Of a DNA stretch of 7,944 nucleotides, positions 1-6,393 are shown one piece after another. The notes under the pieces were generated by a model that searched no databases, was not told the DNA's origin, and worked only from the letters and a program-made list of their open reading frames with translations. The position numbers and the translations under genes are program-made. The stretch comes from Gammaproteobacteria bacterium (GTDB lineage Bacteria > Pseudomonadota > Gammaproteobacteria > DAOWEP01), in contig DAOWEP010000095.1 in assembly GCA_030638455.1 (NCBI GenBank), positions 1 to 7,944 of the forward strand, read 5' to 3'. Each line of letters starts with the position of its first letter. Positions within the stretch are counted from its first letter, which is position 1.

Positions 1-1554
1 AAAAGCAACCTTAAATTTAACCCTGCGGAAAAGGAAAGCGGTAAAAAGGTAGGCATTATTGGTGCTGGGCTTGCTGGTCTTGCTGCTGCTTACCAGTTAC
101 GAAGAATGGGCCATGGTGCCACGATTATCGACTCCCACACCGAGCTTGGCGGCATGATGCGGTATGGTATACCGGGTTACCGCACGCCACGTGATGTACT
201 TGATGGCGAGATTAACCGGATTCTGGAAATGGGTGTTGAGACGCGGATGAATACGCGTGTTGGCACTGACATTACACTGGATGAAATTGAAAAAGAGTTT
301 GATGCGGTTCTGATCGCTATTGGCGCGCAAAATGGAAATCCCCTGCCAATACCGGGGGCAGATGCATCCAACTGCATTACCGGTGTTGCGTTTCTTGATG
401 CCTTCAATGATGGCCGGTTGCAAAGCTCCGCTAGCAAGGTAGTAGTCGTAGGCGGAGGAGATACCGCAATGGATGTGGTTTCTGTTGCCAAACGACTGGG
501 GCATATCAAGAATGTCTCTGAAAAAGATCGGGTAGAAAATATAGTCTTAGGCCATACGGCCCACGATGTTGCCACTGCCGCCAAAAAAGAAGGTGCAGAG
601 GTTATCCTTACCTATAGACGGGATGTCGAAGCCATGCCGGTCGCCCGGTATGAAATAGAAGCAGCAAATAGTGAGGGTGTAGAAATTCGCGGTAGCATCG
701 CTCCTGTCGAGGTAATCAAGGGCGACGATGGTCGTGCGACAGCATTGCGTGTAGTCGAGGTTGACTGGAGCAGCGGTAAAATGGAAATCAAGGAAGGATC
801 TGAACATGATATCGAATGCGATCTTATCGTTTCTGCTATTGGACAATGCGGCAACCTGACCGGCATGGAGTCACTGGATAATGGCAGAAGCCTGATAGAT
901 TCAGACAGCTTCTATCAAATCAAGGATAAACCAGGATTTTTTGTTGCTGGTGATATTATTCGTCCGCACTTACTAACAACCGCAATTGGTCAGGCATCGG
1001 TTGCCTGTGAAAGCATCGACCACTACCTGAACCATCAAGAACATTCCAAGCGTTCTAAAGTAGACGTACACCATTTCAACTTGCTGAATAAATTACGTGA
1101 AGACAACCTGTTCCCTGAGGAATATAACCACCAGACAGAGTGGGGAACAGATTCAGAGGATTATGCGGTTCACAACTATGAAGACCGTTCAAAAGTTGAG
1201 ATTATCCCTTCTGATGAACTGTTTTTGGGGCACTTTGAATTCGAACCCAGACATCGCAGAGAAGAAATGGTCGTCAAGGAAGAAGAAGTAATAGGGCATT
1301 TCCAGGAAAGGCTTCAGGCACTGTCTGAGGAAGATGTAATAGATGAAGCCAAGCGCTGCATGAGTTGCGGAATGTGCTTTGAGTGTGACAACTGCGTAAT
1401 TTATTGTCCTCAGGAAGCCGTAAAACGAACACCAAAAGATCAGACCACTACCGGAAGGTATGTCTATACTGACTATACACGCTGCATAGGCTGCCACATA
1501 TGTGCCGAGGTATGTCCTACCGGTTATATCGTAATGGGAATGGGAGATGGGTAG
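1..1554 (+). CDS. dsrL: DsrL-type iron-sulfur flavoprotein, NAD(P)H oxidoreductase (5' end missing)
   Basis: The frame is open from base 1, so the start lies upstream; 517 residues are visible. By family knowledge DsrL is a cytoplasmic partner of the siroheme sulfite reductase DsrAB and passes electrons between it and NAD(P) during oxidation of stored sulfur. Visible residues: an FAD-binding GAGLAG at 21-26, a second Rossmann motif GGGDTAMD at 151-158 for the pyridine nucleotide, and a late flavin motif GDIIRPHLLTTAIGQAS starting near 317. A C-terminal ferredoxin domain carries two [4Fe-4S] motifs, Cys459/462/465/469 and Cys495/498/501/505, with further cysteines at 453 and 456. The linker (DVHHFNLLNKL, HNYEDRSKVEIIP) and the CGMCFECDNC segment match DsrL as I remember it, and separate it from plain glutamate synthase small subunits. 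Compared with a DsrL of about 650 residues, roughly 130-140 are missing, which would include the N-terminal cluster domain. The TAG stop is 83 bp from a convergent gene. The alternative is a DsrL paralogue outside a dsr operon. Confidence 0.85.
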   Translation, partial: KSNLKFNPAEKESGKKVGIIGAGLAGLAAAYQLRRMGHGATIIDSHTELGGMMRYGIPGYRTPRDVLDGEINRILEMGVETRMNTRVGTDITLDEIEKEFDAVLIAIGAQNGNPLPIPGADASNCITGVAFLDAFNDGRLQSSASKVVVVGGGDTAMDVVSVAKRLGHIKNVSEKDRVENIVLGHTAHDVATAAKKEGAEVILTYRRDVEAMPVARYEIEAANSEGVEIRGSIAPVEVIKGDDGRATALRVVEVDWSSGKMEIKEGSEHDIECDLIVSAIGQCGNLTGMESLDNGRSLIDSDSFYQIKDKPGFFVAGDIIRPHLLTTAIGQASVACESIDHYLNHQEHSKRSKVDVHHFNLLNKLREDNLFPEEYNHQTEWGTDSEDYAVHNYEDRSKVEIIPSDELFLGHFEFEPRHRREEMVVKEEEVIGHFQERLQALSEEDVIDEAKRCMSCGMCFECDNCVIYCPQEAVKRTPKDQTTTGRYVYTDYTRCIGCHICAEVCPTGYIVMGMGDG

Positions 1555-1637
1555 CTATATAAATTTTATGTAGCATTCTCGGCTTCGTTGTTTACTCACC
1601 AGTTCACCTGAAGGTATCGGTTTTTTCCAAGCTCCGG

Positions 1638-1922
1638 CTATTCCCCGATATGTTCCTCTTTTACCAAAGGAACATAGATTAAATGCAGGGACAGCCATAC
1701 CACCAAACCGCTTATACTCAATACCCAACCTAATACTTCGTGGTCAACAAACTCGGCCGCAATCATCAGGGCCGCGCCCGGTACAATGGCTTTCAGTACG
1801 GGCGGGTAGTGAACGGTAATAAGTTCCCCACAGGATGTACATTTGGCAGGCATGCCAGGACTTAGGAATATCTTCCGCAATGGTGAAACGCCCTTTTTTC
1901 CGCAATGTGGACAATTTAACAT
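1638..1922 (-). CDS. Small zinc-ribbon protein with two membrane segments, function unknown
   Basis: This is a 94-residue protein I cannot assign to a named family. It opens with a zinc-ribbon-like knuckle pair: CPHC (Cys4, Cys7) and CTSC (Cys28, Cys31), separated by a basic stretch. Two hydrophobic segments follow, about residues 43-58 and 63-85, separated by an acidic turn (EFVDHE), and the tail is short and charged. A membrane-anchored, zinc-binding adaptor is a reasonable description, but no reaction can be inferred. The frame extends four codons upstream to a TTG at 1932-1934. I prefer the ATG at 1920-1922: AAGGAG on the minus strand lies only one base from the TTG but 13 bases from the ATG, which also has a closer GAGAG, and MLNCPHCG is a natural zinc-ribbon start. 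The gene lies 140 bp downstream of the HD-GYP gene on the same strand and could be cotranscribed with it. It converges on dsrL. Confidence 0.75.
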   Translation of the reverse strand: MLNCPHCGKKGVSPLRKIFLSPGMPAKCTSCGELITVHYPPVLKAIVPGAALMIAAEFVDHEVLGWVLSISGLVVWLSLHLIYVPLVKEEHIGE

Positions 1923-1973
1923 TTGCTCTCTCAATCTCCTTGTATATACATTCTTAATAATAACAGGAAGGGT

Positions 1974-2002
1974 ATAATGCTTACATTCAGCAATCCAGGC
2001 AA
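1974..2002 (-). promoter_or_regulatory. Weak sigma-70-like promoter candidate for the zinc-ribbon gene
   Basis: Read on the minus strand, TTGCCT (plus-strand 1997-2002) and CATTAT (1974-1979) are separated by 17 bp. Each matches its consensus hexamer in 4 of 6 positions. The spacing and the position about 50 bp upstream of the chosen start fit a promoter, but in such AT-rich DNA this quality of match can arise by chance. Confidence 0.2.
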
Positions 2003-2062
2003 ATGATTTATATCTATATGATTATTAATAATGAGATGAAGTTACTACGGTGCAAAGAAAAA

Positions 2063-3163
2063 TCAAGATGTGCCTGTTAAATAAACCCGCATTTTATCAA
2101 AATGAACGTCTTCTTCTATATAACGTGTCCTAACATCCAGAATTTCCGGCAACACCTGTAGAAATACCTCTACAAGCTCTGGATCAAAGTGTTTGCTGGC
2201 ACCGCGCTTGATTTCCTCAATAGCTTCTTCAACAGGCCAGGCCTTTTTATATGGTCTTTCTGAGGTAAGCGCATCAAACACATCGCTAACTGCAACAATA
2301 CGTCCTGATAGTGGAATCTGTTCTCCTGTAAGGCCATTAGGATATCCACTGCCATCCCATTTTTCATGATGGCTAATCGCGATCTCCTTGGCCATAATCA
2401 TCAACTCTGAATCATGACCGGAAAGAATATCCGCACCTATAGCAGCGTGTGTCTGCATGATTTCCCATTCCTGGGCATTCAGTTTTCCTGGTTTTAGTAA
2501 AATCCTGTCAGGAATCCCTATTTTACCAATATCGTGCATGGGGCTGGCATTAAGTATCAATTCTGCCCGCTCCTCATTCATTCCCGTCCTCAGGGCTATT
2601 AACTGGGAAAATTTACTCATACGAATGATATGAAAACCTGTTTCATTATCACGAAATTCTGCGGCCCTGCCTAAACGACGAATGATCTCCAGGCGAGTAT
2701 CATTCAGTTCCTTGGTGCGTTCATTTACTTTCTGATCAAGGATTTTGTTCTGGTTACGCGCCTGCTTGTGCAATAACCTGACTTCCAGCATATTAGCTAT
2801 TCTTAACAACACCTCATTCTGGTCAAAGGGCTTCACCAGAAAGTCCTTGGCACCCGCCTTCAGGGCGTCCAGCTTGGTGGCGTCATCGTTCTGGGCGGTA
2901 AGTACGAGTACAGGCACATAATTATCATGCTCGATCTCCTTGAGCTTCTCCATAACCTGAAAGCCGTCCATCTTGGGCATACGAATATCCAGCAACACCA
3001 GATCAAATTCGTGTTCCCTGTGCAGCTTCTCTACTTCTAGTGAATTGGTCGTTGCAATGACATTGGTATATCCTGCGCCGCTCAAAATCTTTTGCAGCAA
3101 CCTGACATTCGGCTTTTGATCATCCACAATCAGGATGTTTGCTGAATATTGCTCTTGATTCAT
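2063..3163 (-). CDS. Response regulator with HD-GYP domain, predicted cyclic-di-GMP phosphodiesterase (RpfG-like)
   Basis: The protein has 366 residues. Residues 8-125 form a CheY-like receiver: acidic pair Asp14/Asp15, phosphoacceptor Asp59 in LLDIRMP, Thr89 and Lys111. A charged helical linker, probably coiled coil, covers about 126-165. The HD-GYP domain follows, with Glu174, His178, His210-Asp211, Lys214, His239, His265-His266, the signature HHEKWDGSGYP at 265-275, and Asp294. All metal ligands keep the spacing I recall for the trinuclear-iron HD-GYP enzyme PmGH at a constant offset, so the enzyme looks catalytically complete. By family knowledge it hydrolyses cyclic di-GMP in the cytoplasm when the receiver is phosphorylated, lowering the signal that favours biofilm over motility. 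No cognate sensor kinase is in the window, so the input is unknown. Start: ATG at 3161-3163 with AGGAG six bases upstream. The gene is divergent from priA across a 725-bp gap. Confidence 0.93.
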   Translation of the reverse strand: MNQEQYSANILIVDDQKPNVRLLQKILSGAGYTNVIATTNSLEVEKLHREHEFDLVLLDIRMPKMDGFQVMEKLKEIEHDNYVPVLVLTAQNDDATKLDALKAGAKDFLVKPFDQNEVLLRIANMLEVRLLHKQARNQNKILDQKVNERTKELNDTRLEIIRRLGRAAEFRDNETGFHIIRMSKFSQLIALRTGMNEERAELILNASPMHDIGKIGIPDRILLKPGKLNAQEWEIMQTHAAIGADILSGHDSELMIMAKEIAISHHEKWDGSGYPNGLTGEQIPLSGRIVAVSDVFDALTSERPYKKAWPVEEAIEEIKRGASKHFDPELVEVFLQVLPEILDVRTRYIEEDVHFDKMRVYLTGTS

Positions 3164-3297
3164 TATCAGCTCCTAATAAAGATAACCATTTTCATGCTCA
3201 ACTTTCCAGAAAGTACAGATAGGGTTCTTTGCTATATTCAATTGCCTACTATTAAGGCTATCATAAATAATTTCTGAGACGACTAGTGATAAGGAAA

Positions 3298-3315
3298 GTT
3301 AACAATTGTTTTAAC
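3298..3315. repeat. Short palindrome around AACAATTGTT
   Basis: The ten bases AACAATTGTT at 3301-3310 are a perfect palindrome, and GTTAA at 3298-3302 is matched by TTAAC at 3311-3315. It lies about 140 bp upstream of the HD-GYP start and could be an operator for a dimeric regulator. AT-rich palindromes of this size also occur by chance. Confidence 0.3.
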
Positions 3316-3333
3316 TCAACCTCCGCAAACAAC

Positions 3334-3349
3334 AGCTAATTCATTAGCT
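3334..3349. repeat. Inverted repeat AGCTAAT-TC-ATTAGCT
   Basis: Two perfect 7-base arms (3334-3340 and 3343-3349) flank a two-base centre. The loop is too short for a good RNA hairpin and no T-run follows, so a protein-binding operator is more likely than a terminator. It lies about 170 bp upstream of the HD-GYP gene and 540 bp upstream of priA. The regulator is unknown. Confidence 0.35.
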
Positions 3350-3548
3350 ATAACTCTGGTTACCAAATAGCCTCTCCCTCTATTAACCATAATAACTGCT
3401 TAATTTCGAAGTCATTTCATAAGGGGGTAAGATTAATTATAGCTGCATAACACTCTTCCGCCAGCAACCCTATATACTCTCAGGCTTTACTCACAGTTAG
3501 GATATACATATCTAAATAACAATAACTTATTCTATTTTTATAGTGATT

Positions 3549-3574
3549 TTATGCACAGCATTTTATGTGCATGA
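3549..3574. promoter_or_regulatory. Inverted DnaA-box pair (left)
   Basis: TTATGCACA at 3549-3557 (exact consensus) faces TCATGCACA on the opposite strand at 3566-3574 (one mismatch), with eight bases between them. The core ATGCACA/TGTGCAT forms a perfect 7-base inverted repeat. Confidence 0.6.
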
Positions 3575-3619
3575 ATAAGTAAATATTGATTCTATACCCG
3601 TATAAGAAGAATCCGCAAG

Positions 3620-3628
3620 TGATATAAT
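3620..3628 (+). promoter_or_regulatory. Extended -10 promoter element facing priA
   Basis: TGATATAAT contains a perfect TATAAT (3623-3628) preceded by the TG of an extended -10 element. No good -35 hexamer lies at the right distance, which extended -10 promoters tolerate. It would give priA a leader of about 255 bases that runs through the right-hand DnaA boxes. A second TATAAT at 3655-3660 sits within the A/T tract and has no supporting context. Confidence 0.35.
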
Positions 3629-3638
3629 TAACCTACTG

Positions 3639-3660
3639 TTTTTTATATATAAATTATAAT
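3639..3660. other. Pure A/T tract, possible DNA-unwinding element
   Basis: Twenty-two consecutive bases contain no G or C, and a single GATC follows at 3661-3664. The tract lies between the two DnaA-box groups. The role as an unwinding element is inferred from position and composition only. Confidence 0.35.
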
Positions 3661-3726
3661 GATCAAATTATTGCCTATTTGAGCAGGAGTCTACTTATAT
3701 GCAAACATAGTCTTATTATTTGAATT

Positions 3727-3762
3727 TCATCCACATAGTTATCCACAGATTTTGTGGATAAC
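3727..3762. promoter_or_regulatory. DnaA-box triplet with perfect 10-bp inverted repeat (right)
   Basis: GTTATCCACA at 3738-3747 and TGTGGATAAC at 3753-3762 are perfect inverted 10-base arms around GATTT; each contains the strongest E. coli DnaA box sequence. A one-mismatch box, TCATCCACA, lies just left at 3727-3735. No T-run follows the inverted repeat, so it is not a terminator. The group is about 130 bp upstream of priA. Confidence 0.7.
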
Positions 3763-3888
3763 CAGAAATTCATTTGATTTGATATCCAGTAACCTGAACT
3801 ACCTGATAACTTAATTTAAGTTTATTTGGTAACTCCAAATTAACTGCCGCACTAACTATCTTTCCTTAAATGATGCTAGAGTAAATCG

Positions 3889-6102
3889 ATGTCGTCACCC
3901 TCCAATATTTTACGTATCGCTGTACCCACACCCTTATACAGAATCTTCGATTACCTGCCACACTCAACGCAAAATATGGACACTCTCGAACCCGGAGTGC
4001 GTGTTCGTGTACCTTTTGGCAGAACCAAATCTATAGGCGTACTGGTAGAGCTGGCTGAAACAAGTGATATTGAACACGGGCGACTCAAGCCTATTCTCGA
4101 ATGCCTTGATGAGCATCCTGCCCTGCCTCAAGATATCCTTGAGCTGGTTTCCTGGGCCAGTAATTATTATCACTACCCCATAGGGGAGGCAATCAATACC
4201 GCTCTACCGGCTGCGCTACGCAAAGGCCTGCCAGATAAAAGCAAGCCCGTCATTTCATGGTGCCTGACACCAGAAGGTAAGTCCGCCGACCAGAAAGATC
4301 TGAAACGTGCACCCAGGCAGGCCGCTGTACATATCTGCCTGCAGCAATACCCTGAAGGTGCAAAGAGCGAGCAATTACAACAACTACCGGGTGACTGGCG
4401 CGGCGGACTACAGGCATTAATAAAACGTGGCTGGGTAGTTAAGCAGGAAACCAACATGACACCCCAGACTGCTGAATCACAGGCGCAGCCTCATTTGCAG
4501 TTAAATTCATACCAACAGGAGGCGGTAGACAATATCTCCGCAGCACTGGGCAGCTTTCAAGCCTTCCTGCTCCACGGTGTTACCGGTAGTGGTAAAACCG
4601 AGGTCTACCTACAGGTCATTGATGCGGTTCTTGGTGCAGGACAACAAGTGCTGGTACTGGTACCTGAAATCGGCCTTACGCCACAGCTGGTTCAACGTTT
4701 TCAGCAGAGATTTCAGATCCCTATCACTGTTTTTCATTCCGGCCTCTCAGATTCGGAACGCCTTGAAGCATGGCTAGCCGCAAGAAATGGTAGCGCCTCT
4801 ATTATTCTGGGAACGCGTTCCGCAATATTTACACCCCTTAAAAACCCCGGTCTGATTATTGTTGATGAGGAACACGACGTCTCACTAAAACAACAGGACG
4901 GGTTTCGTTACTCCGCACGTGACCTGGCAGTGATGCGCGGCCGGTTCCTTCAAGTCCCGGTAGTACTGGGGTCGGCAACCCCATCACTGGAAAGTATGCA
5001 TAATGCAGCTGAGTCCCGTTATCAGTTACTGGGCCTGCCGGATCGGGCTGGCGACGCATGCCATGCCAGTATTGAACTACTGGATATGCGCGCACAACCA
5101 ATGGATGAAGGGCTATCACATAAGCTGTTGCAAAGAATGCAGCAACATCTGGATCAGGGCAGCCAGGTGTTGCTCTTTTTAAACCGGCGCGGATATGCCC
5201 CCGTACTGATGTGCCATGAATGTGGATGGACAGCCGGGTGCGATCGCTGCGATACCCATATGACCCTGCACAAGCAACGAAATCGGTTGTGCTGTCATCA
5301 CTGTGGCGCGGATCGAGTCATAGAAAAAACCTGCCCGAACTGTACAAATGAAGAACTAAAACCCATCGGTCAGGGCACACAGCGTACTGAACAGGCCCTA
5401 CAACAACATTTCCCGGATATCACGATCTCCCGAATTGACCGTGATAGCACGCGGCGCAAGGGCAGCATGGAGTCCATGCTGGAAGATGCGCTCAGCGGAA
5501 AAAGCCAGATTCTGATCGGCACACAGTTACTGGCAAAGGGCCATCATTTCCCGAATGTCACCATGGTCGGCATACTCGATACCGATCAGGGCCTGTTCAG
5601 CGCAGACTTTCGGGGTACCGAAAGAATGGTACAACTGGCACTACAAGTGGCCGGGCGTGCAGGCCGAGCTGAAAAACCGGGCCAGGTATTGATCCAGACA
5701 CATCATCCAGACCATCCTTTGCTGGGGATGTTATCCGGCCAGGATTACAGCCATATTTCTGATGGGCTATTACAGGAACGAAAACAGGCCTGCCTACCAC
5801 CATTTAGCAATCTTGCGCTACTGCGCGCAGAGGCTGCTGACTACAGTATGCCTCACCAGTTCCTGCAACATGCTAAAGAAATGGCAGCGCATCTGGATAT
5901 TCAGTACATAGAGTTTATGGGGCCGGTACCGGCACCCATGGAAAGACGTGCGGGTCGTTACCGCGCACAATTACTGCTGCAATCTGAAAACCGTCCAGCG
6001 TTACACCGACTACTAAAACAATGGACACCCTCACTGGAAAAAATAAAATCCGCCCGCAAGGTTAGGTGGTCGCTAGACGTAGATCCGCTAGATATGTTTT
6101 GA
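3889..6102 (+). CDS. priA: Primosomal protein N' / replication-restart helicase PriA
   Basis: At 737 residues it is complete (E. coli PriA has 732). By family knowledge it recognises abandoned replication forks, unwinds the lagging arm 3' to 5' and starts reloading of DnaB through PriB/PriC/DnaT. Domains: N-terminal DNA 3'-end-binding domain about 6-105, winged helix about 110-195, helicase from about 205. Visible motifs: Walker A GVTGSGKT at 230-237, DEEH box at 326-329, GSATPS at 361-366, and QVAGRAGR at 586-593. The eight zinc-binding cysteines are 442, 445, 451, 454, 469, 472, 482 and 485, each offset by six from the E. coli positions as I recall them. The C-terminal domain ends in VDPLDMF. 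The ATG at 3889 fits the family N-terminus but has only a weak GAG upstream and no clear Shine-Dalgarno sequence. The gene lies downstream of a DnaA-box cluster. A palindromic element begins six bases past its stop. Confidence 0.97.
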   Translation: MSSPSNILRIAVPTPLYRIFDYLPHSTQNMDTLEPGVRVRVPFGRTKSIGVLVELAETSDIEHGRLKPILECLDEHPALPQDILELVSWASNYYHYPIGEAINTALPAALRKGLPDKSKPVISWCLTPEGKSADQKDLKRAPRQAAVHICLQQYPEGAKSEQLQQLPGDWRGGLQALIKRGWVVKQETNMTPQTAESQAQPHLQLNSYQQEAVDNISAALGSFQAFLLHGVTGSGKTEVYLQVIDAVLGAGQQVLVLVPEIGLTPQLVQRFQQRFQIPITVFHSGLSDSERLEAWLAARNGSASIILGTRSAIFTPLKNPGLIIVDEEHDVSLKQQDGFRYSARDLAVMRGRFLQVPVVLGSATPSLESMHNAAESRYQLLGLPDRAGDACHASIELLDMRAQPMDEGLSHKLLQRMQQHLDQGSQVLLFLNRRGYAPVLMCHECGWTAGCDRCDTHMTLHKQRNRLCCHHCGADRVIEKTCPNCTNEELKPIGQGTQRTEQALQQHFPDITISRIDRDSTRRKGSMESMLEDALSGKSQILIGTQLLAKGHHFPNVTMVGILDTDQGLFSADFRGTERMVQLALQVAGRAGRAEKPGQVLIQTHHPDHPLLGMLSGQDYSHISDGLLQERKQACLPPFSNLALLRAEAADYSMPHQFLQHAKEMAAHLDIQYIEFMGPVPAPMERRAGRYRAQLLLQSENRPALHRLLKQWTPSLEKIKSARKVRWSLDVDPLDMF

Positions 6103-6108
6103 GGGCGC

Positions 6109-6299
6109 TTTGCACGAAAGCCTTTTCTCTCAATACGGCGTTAATAATTAACTCAAAATGCGAGGTCGTGAAACGATAAACTATTTGTAATGCGCTCCCG
6201 CCCTTCCATGGGCTTCGCGCTATAAGGACATCCATGTCCAAAACTGCGCTTTTTCGTTAATTCTTGCCTTGTCTTGAAAGAAAATTCAATTCGTGCAAA
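6109..6299. repeat. 191-bp imperfect palindromic element (MITE- or REP-like)
   Basis: The ends are inverted copies: TTTGCACGAA at 6109-6118 is matched exactly by TTCGTGCAAA at 6290-6299. Inward, TTTTCTCTCAA (6123-6133) pairs with TTGAAAGAAAA (6274-6284) with one mismatch, and AATTAAC (6146-6152) pairs with GTTAATT (6256-6262), so the arms run about 50 bp with small gaps. The centre holds its own hairpins: GCGC...GCGC at 6192-6220 with inner GCCC/GGGC, and GGACAT-CC-ATGTCC at 6226-6239. No open frame of note and no target-site duplication is visible. Long inverted ends, small size and an intergenic site are typical of miniature inverted-repeat elements or dispersed palindromic repeats. It lies between priA and argS and, if transcribed, would fold into a long hairpin that could affect readthrough. 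Confidence 0.6.
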
Positions 6300-6393
6300 C
6301 TTCTCTCTTAAGCGTCATATACAAGATGCGAGATACAAGGGATAATACCCGACCTGTAAACCATCTGATTTAATAGCCCGTACCTGACTTTGC

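Larger units (their letters stand above)
3549..3762. other. DnaA-box cluster: candidate replication origin or DnaA-controlled region
   Basis: Seen: three exact matches to the DnaA consensus TTATNCACA, at 3549-3557 (TTATGCACA, +), 3739-3747 (TTATCCACA, +) and 3753-3761 (TTATCCACA on the minus strand). Two further boxes each carry the same single change, T to C at the second base: TCATGCACA on the minus strand at 3566-3574 and TCATCCACA on the plus strand at 3727-3735. An exact match is expected about once per 33 kb of double-stranded random DNA, so three within 213 bp is a real signal. An A/T-only tract at 3639-3660 between the two groups could be the unwinding element. Clustered boxes plus an AT-rich tract in a long intergenic gap are the known layout of bacterial origins. 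The usual origin neighbours (dnaA, dnaN, mnmG/gidA) are absent here, so a DnaA-titrating site or DnaA control of priA remain open alternatives. Confidence 0.55.
3164..3888. other. 725-bp AT-rich intergenic region between divergent genes
   Basis: I see no credible coding frame, tRNA or terminator here. The stretch separates the HD-GYP gene from priA and is visibly richer in A/T than the genes on either side. It contains a DnaA-box cluster in its right half, a pure A/T tract, an extended -10 element and several short palindromes, described separately. Both flanking genes must be transcribed from within it. Confidence 0.9.

Noticed and set aside
97..866. Open frames antisense to dsrL
   Set aside because: They overlap a clearly recognisable conserved coding region, show no recognisable domain and have no ribosome-binding context; the same holds for antisense frames in priA and argS.
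1597..1626. Possible rho-independent terminator after dsrL: short stem in CACCAGTTCACCTGAAGG ahead of a six-T run
   Set aside because: The stem has only about five pairs with a bulge, is poor in G/C and is separated from the T-run by several unpaired bases. The T-run alone is not enough.
1638..1934. Longer form of the zinc-ribbon gene starting at TTG 1932-1934
   Set aside because: AAGGAG would lie only one base before the TTG, too close for ribosome binding. The ATG four codons later gives a typical zinc-ribbon N-terminus.
3738..3762. The 10-base inverted repeat read as a transcription terminator hairpin
   Set aside because: No T-run follows on either strand, the nearest upstream coding end on either strand is far away, and both arms are exact DnaA boxes.
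3164..6102. GC-skew switch at the intergenic region as support for an origin
   Set aside because: Counting G and C by eye over a few lines of priA gave no consistent excess of G on the plus strand. The window is too short for the measure, so it was not used as evidence.
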